A DNA stretch of 64,000 nt from Hyphomicrobium facile. Its GTDB lineage: Bacteria > Pseudomonadota > Alphaproteobacteria > Rhizobiales > Hyphomicrobiaceae. The notes beneath the pieces are model-generated. The model saw only the letters and a program-made list of their open reading frames with translations. It was not told the origin of the DNA and made no database searches. Of the stretch, positions 53,263-62,324 are shown in pieces. The DNA is taken from assembly GCF_900116175.1 (NCBI RefSeq), contig NZ_FPCH01000001.1, forward strand, positions 250,501 through 314,500, written 5' to 3'. How positions within the stretch are numbered: the stretch's first letter is position 1; each line of letters begins with the position of its first letter. A program made the translations under genes and the position numbers.

Positions 53263-54003
53263 ATGAGTCATCATAGCGAGTTTAAGTCCGGCCGGGCGCC
53301 CAAATGGTGTTTCCTGTTTTTGCTCATGACCGTTTGGCTTGTCGCTGCCACGTACGCGCGGGCCGCGGATAGCGAGCTGACCTATCTCTTTCACGAGCCG
53401 GCGAAGCCATCTGCCCGTCCGCCTCTGATCGTCTTGCTTCACGGAAGCGGCTCGGATGAGAACGATATGATCGGTCTCTGGCCGCAATTGCCGGAAGGCT
53501 TTGTCGTCGTATCGCCCCGCGCGCCATTTGGTGATCCGGCGAGCGGTTATCGATGGTATCGCAAGGGAGCATCGATCGATGCAGACATCAGGCTCAGCTG
53601 CGATGGCATCAGCAAGCTTGTCGAAACAGCCGTCAACCGATTCCACGCCGATCCTCAGAGGGTTTTTCTAGCGGGTTTCAGTCAGGGCGCGGTGATGGTT
53701 TACCATGCCGTCCTCGGGGCGCCCGGCAGGTTTCGCGGCGCGGCAGTGCTCAGCGGCTCGCTTTACGCCTTCGACGACCGCAAGCTTTCGCCAAAGGCGG
53801 ACTTAGCGCACGAGTCGTTTTTCATCGGCCATGGAACGGCTGACGAGCGTATTCCGTTCGCGAGCGGGCGGCACGCTCATGACGTACTCGACCGGCTCGG
53901 CGTTCCGAATGCGTTTCATTCCTACGAGCGTATGCATCACGAGATCGGCGATCGCGAAATGCAGGATCTCAACGCGTGGCTGGCTGAGCGCGGCGCGTCG
54001 TGA
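53263..54003 (+). CDS. Exported carboxylesterase/phospholipase-type alpha/beta hydrolase
   Basis: 246 residues. Signal peptide about 1-36 (WCFLFLLMTVWLVAATYARAAD). Predicted catalytic triad: Ser in LAGFSQGAVM, Asp in FIGHGTADERIPF, His in MHHEIGD. LIVLLHGSGSDENDMIGL carries the oxyanion-hole HG. Similar to YpfH/carboxylesterase 2 enzymes but secreted. ATG 53263 is close behind GGGGAG. Divergent from the BtuF-like gene; ends one base before the GST stop. Confidence 0.85.
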   Translation: MSHHSEFKSGRAPKWCFLFLLMTVWLVAATYARAADSELTYLFHEPAKPSARPPLIVLLHGSGSDENDMIGLWPQLPEGFVVVSPRAPFGDPASGYRWYRKGASIDADIRLSCDGISKLVETAVNRFHADPQRVFLAGFSQGAVMVYHAVLGAPGRFRGAAVLSGSLYAFDDRKLSPKADLAHESFFIGHGTADERIPFASGRHAHDVLDRLGVPNAFHSYERMHHEIGDREMQDLNAWLAERGAS

Positions 54004-54870
54004 TTAGCCACCAGCGAGCAACTTATCCTGTGTCTTGGTCTCGAAATCGGCCGCGTCGTGGCGTTCATGCAATTGGCTCGCGGGATCGCCCGAGATGCGG
54101 TTCACCATTCGCCCACGTTGCACCGCTGGCCGCTTGCGAATGGCGTCAGCCCAGCGACGGACGTTCTTATACTCGTCGACCGAGAGGAACTCGGCCGCTC
54201 CGTAAAGTGTGCCCTGGACCAGCGCGCCGTACCAAGGCCAGATCGCGATATCCGCGATGGTATACTCATTGCCCGCAACGTACGCGTTATTGGCCAAGCG
54301 GCGGTCGAGTACGTCGAGCTGGCGCTTCACCTCCATCGCAAAGCGATTGATGGCGTATTCGATCTTCGTCGGCGCGTAGCTGTAGAAGTGGCCGAAGCCG
54401 CCGCCCAGATACGGTCCGCTTCCCACCTGCCAGAACAGCCAAGAGAGGCATTCGGCACGTGTGGCAACCTCGGCCGGCAGGAAGGCGCCGAACTTCTCGG
54501 CGAGATACAACAGGATCGCGCCTGACTCGAAGATGCGCACCGGCTCCGGTCCGCTCTGATCCATCATGGCCGGAATTTTGGAGTTGGGGTTCACCGCGAC
54601 GAAGCCGCTGCCGAACTGATCGCCATCGTTGATCTTGATCAGCCACGCATCGTATTCCGCGCCGCTCAGCCCGAGCGCCAGCAGCTCTTCGAGCATGATC
54701 GTGACCTTCACGCCGTTGGGCGTGCCTTGCGAATAGAGCTGAAGCGGATGGCGGCCGACCGGCAAATCCTTGTCGTGCGTCGGACCCGAAATCGGGCGAT
54801 TTATGCTGGCGAATTGACCGCCGCTCGGCTTATCCCAAACCCAGACCTTGGGCGGCATGTATTCCGTCAT
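54004..54870 (-). CDS. yghU: YghU-type glutathione S-transferase (disulfide-bond reductase)
   Basis: 288 residues. The long N-terminal extension (KVWVWDKPSGGQFASINRPISGPTHDKDLPVG) is diagnostic of the YghU/Nu class that binds two glutathiones and reduces disulfides. Thioredoxin-like domain follows (LYSQGTPNGVKVTIMLEEL, NPNSKIPAMMD) and then the helical domain (EYTIADIAIWPW). Converges with the esterase with no spacer. Confidence 0.92.
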   Translation of the reverse strand: MTEYMPPKVWVWDKPSGGQFASINRPISGPTHDKDLPVGRHPLQLYSQGTPNGVKVTIMLEELLALGLSGAEYDAWLIKINDGDQFGSGFVAVNPNSKIPAMMDQSGPEPVRIFESGAILLYLAEKFGAFLPAEVATRAECLSWLFWQVGSGPYLGGGFGHFYSYAPTKIEYAINRFAMEVKRQLDVLDRRLANNAYVAGNEYTIADIAIWPWYGALVQGTLYGAAEFLSVDEYKNVRRWADAIRKRPAVQRGRMVNRISGDPASQLHERHDAADFETKTQDKLLAGG

Positions 54871-54920
54871 CTCTCAAGCTCCCATTTCGGCCGCGGGGTG
54901 ATCGCATGGCCCGATCAGCA

Positions 54921-56039
54921 TTATTTCAGCGGGCCAGTCAAAAAGAGGGTAACGCGCAATCCGCCGTGCAACACCGGTCCCCCCGGCTGAGCGAACGGCA
55001 GGCCGGTCGCGTTAGCAAAGAATGCTTCGCTCGTCACCATGCCAACTCTCCAGCCGGAGAATCGTTTGAGCAAAGTTTTACCGAGAGACCGGTAGAGGGC
55101 TTGAAGTTCGTTCCGGTCGCCGAGCCGGTCGCCATAGGGTGGATTGACGATGACGAGACCCGGCGGACCTGGCGGCGGCATGACTTCGGTGAATGCGAGT
55201 TGTTGAAACTCGGTAATCCCCGTGACGCCCGCGCGTTCGGCATTGGCGCGGCTCATACGGATCGCGCCCGCATCGATATCGCTTCCGAAAAAGCGAAGCG
55301 CGGGCTTCGGCACGTCCGCTGTGCCGCGTAGGCGCTCCCAAGCTGCTTTATCGAAGGTTGCCAATTGTTCGAAGGCGAAGTGGCGCGAGCGGCCAGGCTT
55401 AAGGCCAGCCGCGATTTCTGCCGCCTCGATGACGAATGTTCCCGAGCCGCACATCGGATCCAAGACGGGCTCGGTCCCGACGAATCCACACTGGCTCAGG
55501 AAGAGGGATGCCATCGTCTCGCGCATCGGTGCCTTGGCGACGGCTTCCTTGTGGCCGCGCTTGTGTAGCGGCTCGCCGGACGTATCGACGGCAATGGTGC
55601 AGAGATCGTCATCGATGCGCACCTTGATGACGACGTCGGCCTCGGGCGAATGCCGTGCGCCGAGTTCCTCGCGGATCGCCCTTTCTATCCGTTGCGCTGC
55701 GGCGCCCGAATGATAGATGCGTGAACTCTTGCTGCAGGAAGCCTGGACGCGAAAGGGCACATCGGGGCGGAGGACTTCGCCCCAGACCAAGCGGCGGGCG
55801 CGCTTGTCCAGCTGGGCGAGATGCATGGCGCGGAACTCGTCGATGCGGGCGAGGACGCGGCCCGCTCCCCGGAGTTCGAGATTTGCGCGCCAGACCTCGG
55901 GCCAGCCGCCTTTGATCGTGACGCCGCCGGTCGTGATCTTCGGCTCTTTGAATCCTGCGGCCTCGGCCTCTTTGCCGAGCGCGGGTTCAAAGCCTGGAGT
56001 GGCCGAAAGGAAGATTTCGAAATCGCCATCTGTGGTCAT
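54921..56039 (-). CDS. THUMP-domain class I RNA methyltransferase (RlmL N-domain-like)
   Basis: 372 residues. N-terminal ferredoxin-like/THUMP RNA-binding region (about 1-160) followed by a Rossmann methyltransferase: SAM motif DPMCGSGTFVIEAAEIA (near 195) and catalytic NPPYGDRLG (near 300), the N-methyl-on-guanine type motif. Probably modifies 23S rRNA G2445 (RlmL-like) or tRNA; the RlmK half of E. coli RlmKL is absent. Confidence 0.9.
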   Translation of the reverse strand: MTTDGDFEIFLSATPGFEPALGKEAEAAGFKEPKITTGGVTIKGGWPEVWRANLELRGAGRVLARIDEFRAMHLAQLDKRARRLVWGEVLRPDVPFRVQASCSKSSRIYHSGAAAQRIERAIREELGARHSPEADVVIKVRIDDDLCTIAVDTSGEPLHKRGHKEAVAKAPMRETMASLFLSQCGFVGTEPVLDPMCGSGTFVIEAAEIAAGLKPGRSRHFAFEQLATFDKAAWERLRGTADVPKPALRFFGSDIDAGAIRMSRANAERAGVTGITEFQQLAFTEVMPPPGPPGLVIVNPPYGDRLGDRNELQALYRSLGKTLLKRFSGWRVGMVTSEAFFANATGLPFAQPGGPVLHGGLRVTLFLTGPLK

Positions 56040-56165
56040 CCCGTCTGCTTATCGGGAAGAGGCGTGCGCTTCGACAGTTTTCTCGCCGCGGCCGCGTCCC
56101 TAGGGCGAGGAGAGAAGCCACCTCTCGTTAATTCGCGCGGACTTTCCGGCTGGCATCGCCGCCTG

Positions 56166-56630
56166 CTAATTCCAGCCGAAGATCGCTTTTATGTGCATCC
56201 AAGCGTTTATCGCAGGGTTGCTCGATGTCTCTGCCTCCTTGAAGCTGGGAGGGTTAGTGACTGTGGCATCGGGGATTGCGGCGGGTTGCGGCGGTTCGCT
56301 TCGAGCTTGTCCGAGCAGGGCGTGCTTGGCATCTTTCAAGCTGACATGTTTCGGGGTTGCGCTCTTGCATGCTTCGTCGCTCGCTACCTTGCAGTGCCGG
56401 AGACCTTCCGACTTGAGCAGCTTCACGCATGCCCGTTCGACAAGTACGTGCCCGAATGGGAGCGCTTCGACTTTTGCGGAATCGTCGACCACGCAAAGCC
56501 GGATCGGCGCGGGTCCATCGCAGCGGACGCAAACGGGCGAGCTGTGGCCGCTCGAGGCCGCAGACGCGAGGATGAGGCCTGAGCTTGCGGCCACCCGCAA
56601 TGCATGAGACTGGGATTTTCCGACGGTCAA
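56166..56630 (-). CDS. Small exported-looking Cys-containing hypothetical protein
   Basis: 154 residues from a TTG start (56630) with GGGGGAAGG just upstream. Short hydrophobic N-terminal stretch (LRVAASSGLILASAASS), then a region with five cysteines (CVRC, LCVV, ERACVKLL, RHCKV, EACKS) and a polar tail. Not recognised; start uncertain. Confidence 0.45.
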   Translation of the reverse strand: MTVGKSQSHALRVAASSGLILASAASSGHSSPVCVRCDGPAPIRLCVVDDSAKVEALPFGHVLVERACVKLLKSEGLRHCKVASDEACKSATPKHVSLKDAKHALLGQARSEPPQPAAIPDATVTNPPSFKEAETSSNPAINAWMHIKAIFGWN

Positions 56631-56700
56631 AACCTTCCCCCATTCCGAGCCGAGAATCGGTCTCGGGGGCGTTCGGATTTTGGCCGCGGCGTCTCAGTCT

Positions 56701-56739
56701 CGTAATGTTGGCGCGTAATGTTGGCTCGTAATATTTAAC
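56701..56739. repeat. 13-bp tandem repeats upstream of the two-component operon
   Basis: Units cgtaatgttggcg, cgtaatgttggct and a degraded cgtaatatttaac lie end to end, 160-200 bp before the response-regulator start. OmpR-type regulators bind direct repeats, so these could be operators. Confidence 0.5.
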
Positions 56740-56822
56740 CTTGATTTTTGGGGCGATTGGGTTCGCGAGGCCCGGGGCGGACAGTCCTTACATATCCGTA
56801 GCCGTTTGGCCGCAATTCCGTC

Positions 56823-56838
56823 ACTCTCCGCGGAGAGT
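56823..56838. promoter_or_regulatory. 16-bp perfect palindrome before the response-regulator gene
   Basis: ACTCTCCG-CGGAGAGT, 62 bp upstream of ATG 56901. Either an operator or a small leader hairpin. Confidence 0.45.
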
Positions 56839-56900
56839 TCGACGCCCAATCATCGGACGTGGGCCGGCTGCTTTAGCCCGCTCGCAAACATGAAGTTGCA

Positions 56901-57578
56901 ATGCGGATTTTGATTATTGAAGACGATGCCGAGACGGCGAGGCTTGTCAGCGACAGCCTTTCGTCCAATGGGCATCAAGTCGAGATCGCTTCCGACGGCA
57001 TCAATGGCTTGAAGCAAGCGGTTGTCGGATTGTACGACGTGTTGGTCATCGACCGGATGCTTCCCGATCTCGACGGCCTCAATGTCGTCCAGAGCCTGCG
57101 CCGCGCCGAAGTCACTTCCGGCATTATATTTCTCACTGCCGTCGGCGGCATAGAAGACCGCATCGAGGGCTTCGAAAGCGGCGCCGATGATTACCTCGTC
57201 AAGCCGTTCGCGCTGGGTGAGCTTCTCGCGCGTGTGACGGCGCTCGGGCGGCGGCCGCCAAGTCCGAAGCAGGATTTTCTCTTCAGGATCGATGACCTCG
57301 AGGTCAATCTCGTCAAACACGAAGTGCGGCGCGGCGGTGAGGTCATCCATCTGCAGCCGCGCGAGTTCAGGATGCTCGAGCTTCTGATCAAAAATCGCGG
57401 GCGCGTCGTTACGAGATCGATGATTCTCGAACAAATGTGGGGGTTGGAGACGGACACCAAGACGTCCATCGTTCAAACAAACGTCAGCCGCTTGCGGTTG
57501 AAAATCGACCGGCCGGGGGATACGCCTCTGATCCGCACGGTGAGAGGCTTGGGTTACATCATTGATCAGCCGGCATAA
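56901..57578 (+). CDS. OmpR/PhoB-family response regulator
   Basis: 225 residues. Receiver domain (1-115) with acidic pocket EDD (7-9), phosphoacceptor D51 in VLVIDRMLPDLDG, T in FLTA and K in LVKPF. The winged-helix DNA-binding domain (about 130-222) has LQPREFRMLELLIKNRG and TVRGLGYII. Overlaps the histidine-kinase start. The signal is unknown; sequence resembles the QseB/CusR/MprA-type branch. Confidence 0.94.
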   Translation: MRILIIEDDAETARLVSDSLSSNGHQVEIASDGINGLKQAVVGLYDVLVIDRMLPDLDGLNVVQSLRRAEVTSGIIFLTAVGGIEDRIEGFESGADDYLVKPFALGELLARVTALGRRPPSPKQDFLFRIDDLEVNLVKHEVRRGGEVIHLQPREFRMLELLIKNRGRVVTRSMILEQMWGLETDTKTSIVQTNVSRLRLKIDRPGDTPLIRTVRGLGYIIDQPA

Positions 57579-58962
57579 GTTAACGCAACGAACGGCGTTT
57601 CGTCTGGCGGGTGTCGTCGCTGCCATCATCACGCTGACCAACGTCGTCATTTTTGCGATTTTGTTTCTCGTCATCAGTGAGCAGCTCGGCCTGCATTTGA
57701 AAGCCCACGTCGATGAGGTGCGTGAAACTCTCGTCGATGTTCAAGGCAATGAGAGCGACGGGTTTCGCGAGCTTGCGGAAACGGTCGGGCGGCATACGCT
57801 GGTCGCCCAGTCGGACGAAGACATTTATCTGCTGACGGACGAGAGCGGGAAATACATCGCGGGCAACGTCAAATCATTGGAGCGGTTCGATGGATGGCGA
57901 ACGATCCCGTGGGAGAATTTGCAACTCATCGGACAATGGTCGTCGCCGCGAGCGAGCGATGCCGTCATTGGAACCTGGACGCCCGTAAAAGGCGGCTATC
58001 TATTCGTCGGAGACGGCAACGGCGACATCAAAGACGCGCAAAAGTTGCTTCTGACGGGGTTGCTGTGGGGCATCGGCTTGTCAGTCATTTGTGCGCTCTG
58101 TGGCGGCTACCTCATTGGCCTCAAAACGCAGCGGCGCGTCGAGGAGATGGAGCAGGTGCTCGATGCCGTCGCTTCCGGAGAATTCAACCGGCGAATTCCA
58201 AGGAATGCAGCGTCTGACGACATCGATCACGTGGCGGCTCTTATCAACGTAACGCTGGACCGGCTGCAGAAGCTCATCGGCAACTTGAAGCAGGTCTCGG
58301 TCGACATCGCGCACGATCTGCGCACGCCCATCAGCCGCATGCGCCAGAAGCTCGAAGTCGTCCGGTCTGGGCCTGCCACCATCGACACTTACAAAGCTGC
58401 CGTCGATGAGTCGCTCGGCGAAATCGACAGCATCGCGGATACCTTCGATGCGCTGCTGCGCATTTCCGAAATCGAGGCGGGCGCCCGGAGGATGAAGTTC
58501 GTCGATGTCGAGTTGAACGGCCTCTTGGCAAATATCATCGATGCCTTGGAAGCGGTTGCCGAAGAGCGTCAGCATCGTTTGCGGGTGCTCGGGGGCGCGG
58601 GGAGCCCCGTGACGGTCCGCGGAGACCGTAGGCTTCTCAATCAGCTGTTCGTCAATCTCATCGAGAACGCGATCCTGCACTGCCCGCCCGCATCGGATAT
58701 CGAGGTGGAGTTGGCAGGCGACACGCCACAGCCGATCGTTCGGGTGCGCGATACGGGGCCAGGAATCCCCGCCGAAGAGCGCGAAAAAGTATTCAGACGG
58801 CTTTACCGGTTGGAAAAAAGCCGGACCACGCGCGGGAGCGGGCTCGGGCTCAGCTTGGTTGCCGCGATTGCAGAGCTTCACAGCGCCAAGGTGACGCTCG
58901 CGGATAACAAGCCGGGTCTCGTTGCTGAAATCATGTTCGATCAGGCGCCGCGCGTCGGCTAG
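57562..58962 (+). CDS. Sensor histidine kinase, partner of the upstream regulator
   Basis: 466 residues. Two membrane helices (about 12-38 and 158-180) flank a periplasmic sensor of about 120 residues. A HAMP linker follows (about 180-235). The H-box is VSVDIAHDLRTPISRM with H at about 251. N-box NLIENAILH and G-boxes DTGPGIP and GSGLGLSL complete the kinase. The only fitting start is TTG 57562, 17 bases inside the regulator gene, so translation is coupled. Confidence 0.93.
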   Translation: MISRHKLTQRTAFRLAGVVAAIITLTNVVIFAILFLVISEQLGLHLKAHVDEVRETLVDVQGNESDGFRELAETVGRHTLVAQSDEDIYLLTDESGKYIAGNVKSLERFDGWRTIPWENLQLIGQWSSPRASDAVIGTWTPVKGGYLFVGDGNGDIKDAQKLLLTGLLWGIGLSVICALCGGYLIGLKTQRRVEEMEQVLDAVASGEFNRRIPRNAASDDIDHVAALINVTLDRLQKLIGNLKQVSVDIAHDLRTPISRMRQKLEVVRSGPATIDTYKAAVDESLGEIDSIADTFDALLRISEIEAGARRMKFVDVELNGLLANIIDALEAVAEERQHRLRVLGGAGSPVTVRGDRRLLNQLFVNLIENAILHCPPASDIEVELAGDTPQPIVRVRDTGPGIPAEEREKVFRRLYRLEKSRTTRGSGLGLSLVAAIAELHSAKVTLADNKPGLVAEIMFDQAPRVG

Positions 58963-58980
58963 CGGCGAAATCACAGCCGA

Positions 58981-59718
58981 TCATACCGGTTCGCTTTTTC
59001 CAGAAATTGCCGAGAACAGCATCTGGATGAGGGCGACCGTGATGGCCATGAACACACCTGCAAAGATCACGTCGGACAGGAAGTGGCCGCCTTCAGTCAT
59101 TCGCACAAAGCCACACAGGCTTCCGAGTACGATGCCGGACACGATCCATGCGCCCGCTGCCGTCGGGAACAGGAAAGCTGCGGCGAAGCCCAAGACGTAG
59201 ATCGAAGAGGCTTCGCCCGAAAAAAACGAACAATTTCTTGGACACTCAGTCGATTTGACGAGGGGAGGCGTAAACGATTTGTCTCCTCCGAATTCGACCA
59301 CCATCTGTGGCCGGGCCCGCCCCCAATGGTCCTTGAAGCCGAGGTTCGCGACGGTCAGCGGCCCGACGAGAACGCAGACGGCGAGGAAAAGCCATTTATT
59401 CGAAGAGAGGTTCAGCCACTTGCGTCCCGTGGAAAGCGTGATCACGCAGCCTACCAGCCCAACAGCGCAACCGCTGTAGAACAAGACGTTGAACAGGAAC
59501 CGCGCGGCATTGAACGCGGGCGAGTCACGTCCGATGAATTGGTGATTTGTGAAAAGCCGTTCCGACACGGTGAGATCGAGCTTCGGATAAACCTGGAAGA
59601 GAAGTGCGCTGGCGATGGCGACCGCCAACCCGCCCAGGATAAGCGTTTTCGCCGTTCCGCGTTGGAGGTCGACCGGTGCAGCCGCCGCATATGGCGCTGT
59701 AATTTCATTTGAAACCAA
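58981..59718 (-). CDS. PAP2-family membrane phosphatase with SGE in place of SGH
   Basis: 245 residues, about six membrane helices. PAP2 motif 1 KDHWGRARP; motif 2 reads CSFFSGEASS, where the usual His of PSGH is Glu; motif 3 is R...GGHFLSDV with its catalytic His retained. Likely a lipid phosphatase (lipid A, phosphatidyl or undecaprenyl type). TTG 59718 with GAGGGGG upstream gives a clean N-terminus; a longer frame to 59943 is low-complexity and unlikely. Confidence 0.8.
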   Translation of the reverse strand: MVSNEITAPYAAAAPVDLQRGTAKTLILGGLAVAIASALLFQVYPKLDLTVSERLFTNHQFIGRDSPAFNAARFLFNVLFYSGCAVGLVGCVITLSTGRKWLNLSSNKWLFLAVCVLVGPLTVANLGFKDHWGRARPQMVVEFGGDKSFTPPLVKSTECPRNCSFFSGEASSIYVLGFAAAFLFPTAAGAWIVSGIVLGSLCGFVRMTEGGHFLSDVIFAGVFMAITVALIQMLFSAISGKSEPV

Positions 59719-59821
59719 GAACTTGCCCCCTCGAAGCTTTCGGGTTGCAATCTCGAAGGGCTTTAAGCCCTGATCTGGGCGAATTTCTCTCAAATTCGTA
59801 TGGTTTCCAACTTGGTCTCCA

Positions 59822-60628
59822 CTAGCGTGAGAGGTCTGACCGATCCGCCGGAGCAGGCGAAGACCTTCGCTCTGACGACCAGCGCATCGACACGTAAAGC
59901 ACCGTAAGCAGAATCGCCAATGTAACGAGCGACGCGTACCCACGCGACATGCTCAGGCCTCCGGCGTCGAGTGGCTTTGTCAGGAAATCTCCAAAAGTGG
60001 CGCCGAAGGGACGTGTGAAGACGAAGGCGATCCAAAACAACAGGACGTCGTTCATTTGCGTGAAGTAATGCAAGGCAGCCACTGCGAGAATGATACCGGC
60101 GGTTACCAGTGCGCCCTGGATAAAGCTAAGTCCAACGTCGTCTACGAGGTAATCGCCGAACGCGGTTCCAAGACTGTTTGAGAACAATACGGCCAGCCAG
60201 AACATCGACTCAGCGCTTGGCGCCGTGATCGGGTATACTCTGAGATTACCTACGCGGTGGTACCAGACCGCAAGGCTTAGAGCCAATCCGGTCACGAGTA
60301 TTATCGAGCCGGCGAAATAGCCTAGGCCCATCGAGCGATCCATAAAGTCGGATATTTCCGTGCCGGCAGTCGTCGTTGCGATGATCGCCGTCCAGAATAG
60401 GACGGGGTGAAATGTTTTGCTGCCGATCTGGGTCCATAGCACGATGCCCAGTACGGAGAACGTAATGGCTAGGCCGACGTAGTATCCGAGGCCAAGGGTC
60501 ATGGAGATGAAATCGCCCGCGGTCTCTCCGAGCGTCGTGGCTAGCACCTTCATAATCCAGAAGAAGATCGTGACTTGGGCGACCTTCGAATAGGTCGGCG
60601 CGCCGGGGACCACGTGCTCTCGGTTCAT
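59822..60628 (-). CDS. COG4705-like membrane protein with four-fold internal repeat
   Basis: 268 residues, about eight membrane helices. The motif T-x-x-G-x-x-x-(G/S)-D-(F/Y) recurs at about residues 31-40, 86-95, 151-160 and 206-215, each followed by a G-L-rich turn, giving four repeat units of two helices. Matches uncharacterised COG4705 membrane proteins; function unknown. ATG 60628 follows AAAGGATC. Confidence 0.7.
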   Translation of the reverse strand: MNREHVVPGAPTYSKVAQVTIFFWIMKVLATTLGETAGDFISMTLGLGYYVGLAITFSVLGIVLWTQIGSKTFHPVLFWTAIIATTTAGTEISDFMDRSMGLGYFAGSIILVTGLALSLAVWYHRVGNLRVYPITAPSAESMFWLAVLFSNSLGTAFGDYLVDDVGLSFIQGALVTAGIILAVAALHYFTQMNDVLLFWIAFVFTRPFGATFGDFLTKPLDAGGLSMSRGYASLVTLAILLTVLYVSMRWSSERRSSPAPADRSDLSR

Positions 60629-60676
60629 TCGTGATCCTTTCATTGGGAGGCTTCCCTCTGAATGGGGCCTGGCCGT

Positions 60677-61285
60677 TCATTCCAACACTTCGCATTGGCG
60701 GGCTGCGCGCAACGGCCTTCCGCGAAAATGTCTTTCGATCGCTTCGAGCGCGGATTTCCGGTCTCGATAGATCCGTTGATTGCCCAGATAGCAGTTGGCG
60801 ATCAAAACCAACGTCGGGGTTCCTACGGCTTTTGACGAACTAAGGGTCGCCAAGATCCCTTCAAACGCTTGGGCTTCGAGGGCAGGCTCCGCGAGTTGGC
60901 TCGCAACCGTCTTGACCAGATCGATATCGGCCGTCTTGAAGCGCTTGACGCTAAGGTTCGCTATTCGACGCGACGCCGAAATCTCGGCGATGAAGACGTC
61001 GATCGTCGCGCCGGGGCGGCCGGCGAACAACGTGAGGATGGCGCGAAGCGCGTTGGCCTGTTTGGTGGCGCCGAGAGCCCGGAAGCCCTGCTCGATGGCT
61101 TCCAAGCTTTCCTTGAGCCGCAACGGATAGGCGGTGGAAGGGCTCATTCGCTTCAGCCGCGTGAGGATCGTTTCCTTATGACCCTCATCAAAACAGCCCG
61201 CGAAGCGATATAATTCCTGCGACTTATCAAACTCTGCCAGTTCCGCGAACGCGCGAAGAGATCGCGCGAATTCCTTAGTGTGCAT
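60677..61285 (-). CDS. Hypothetical soluble helical protein
   Basis: 202 residues, mostly helical, Ala/Leu/Arg-rich (MHTKEFARSLRAFAELAEFD start, LEAIEQGFRALGATKQANALRAIL in the middle). No family recognised. Precedes the membrane-protein gene on the same strand with a 48-bp gap, so possibly co-transcribed. Confidence 0.6.
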   Translation of the reverse strand: MHTKEFARSLRAFAELAEFDKSQELYRFAGCFDEGHKETILTRLKRMSPSTAYPLRLKESLEAIEQGFRALGATKQANALRAILTLFAGRPGATIDVFIAEISASRRIANLSVKRFKTADIDLVKTVASQLAEPALEAQAFEGILATLSSSKAVGTPTLVLIANCYLGNQRIYRDRKSALEAIERHFRGRPLRAARQCEVLE

Positions 61286-61460
61286 GCCTTATTGCCCTAA
61301 CGATCACAGCGAAGCGGACCAACGTTCAGTCCCTTGGCGGTCACTTTGGGGCGCGATGCATACAGTTCTGTATGCCGGCGACGGTGCATCTGGGTTGGCC
61401 TTGACGATATGGGCAAGGCCAATCGCGTGCCCGCGCTCCCGCTCGGATGCCTGAAATACC

Positions 61461-61486
61461 GGAACTATCGCCCGAGGCCCCGCGTT
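61461..61486 (+). promoter_or_regulatory. EcfG-type general-stress promoter
   Basis: GGAAC (61461-61465), 17-bp spacer, CGTT (61483-61486), 36 bp before ATG 61523. Exact match to the alphaproteobacterial EcfG (sigma-EcfG/PhyR) consensus GGAAC-N16-17-CGTT. Confidence 0.75.
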
Positions 61487-61522
61487 CATGGCACGCTTGA
61501 ACACGTTATCGGGAGAGTCCCC

Positions 61523-61813
61523 ATGGGAAGACTTGACACGACGGATGAGGTCAGATCGGCCTCGCACGATCTGGCCGATAGAGCCGTGGATGCTGGATTG
61601 AGAGCCGTCGATTCGCTGGATCGCGCGGTCTCGAGCGCTCAGGATACCGGGCAAAGACTCGCTGCTCAGACATCCGAACTCAGTGATAATTTGCAGAAAG
61701 TTGCCAAGAACTTTTCGAAGGCCATCGACAAGTCTGTCGCCGAGCAGCCGATGACCACGCTCGGAATGGCCGTGGCCGCCGGTTTCATTCTCGGTGCAAT
61801 CTGGAAATCTTAA
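61523..61813 (+). CDS. ElaB/DUF883-like small membrane-anchored stress protein
   Basis: 96 residues. Polar helical body (SASHDLADRAVDAGLRAVDSLDRAVSSAQ) and a C-terminal glycine-rich membrane helix (TTLGMAVAAGFILGAIW), the layout of ElaB/YqjD ribosome- or membrane-associated stationary-phase proteins. ATG 61523 after GGGAGAG. First of three closely spaced genes (15-bp and 13-bp gaps) behind the EcfG-type promoter. Confidence 0.75.
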   Translation: MGRLDTTDEVRSASHDLADRAVDAGLRAVDSLDRAVSSAQDTGQRLAAQTSELSDNLQKVAKNFSKAIDKSVAEQPMTTLGMAVAAGFILGAIWKS

Positions 61814-61828
61814 TTTCGGAGTTATCCG

Positions 61829-62311
61829 GTGTTCGCAAGCTTATTCAAGAGAGCCGAAGCGAGTGTAGAAAATACACTTGGCGAACTCGGGAACCGAGTG
61901 TTGATCGGCATTCCGTTTATCGTGGCGCTGGGTTTTGCCGCAGCCAGTTTTTCATCGTACGCAAATCGCAACTACGGTCCCGAGATCGGCAACCTGATCG
62001 TCGCGGGAGGATTTATTCTTCTGGGATTTCTCGTTGCGCTGGTGGTGAAGTTGCGGAAGCGGCCCGGTGGCCCGGCATCCGAAGTTCATGAAGAGCCGGC
62101 ATCAGAGGAACCTCAGAGCACCGGCCCTTCTTTTCTAGAAGACGAAAAGGTGATGAGCATCGTTTCGGCTGCCGCACCGATCGTGCTTCCGGCAATGCTA
62201 CGAACGGCATCGAAGAACTGGCCGCTCATTCTGGCGGCCGCGGCTGGCCTCTACGTCTTCAGCCGCTCCGAGAGCGCGGGGAGTGCTCAGCAATCCCCGC
62301 CGCAAGCTTGA
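61829..62311 (+). CDS. Holin-like/YqjE-like small membrane protein
   Basis: 160 residues from GTG 61829. Two central membrane helices (about 24-45 and 55-76) form a Phage_holin_3_6/YqjE-like core; an acidic linker follows and a third hydrophobic segment lies at about 128-148. Commonly paired with ElaB/YqjD-type genes. Second gene of the operon. Confidence 0.65.
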   Translation: MFASLFKRAEASVENTLGELGNRVLIGIPFIVALGFAAASFSSYANRNYGPEIGNLIVAGGFILLGFLVALVVKLRKRPGGPASEVHEEPASEEPQSTGPSFLEDEKVMSIVSAAAPIVLPAMLRTASKNWPLILAAAAGLYVFSRSESAGSAQQSPPQA

Positions 62312-62324
62312 TAAGGAGAACTCA

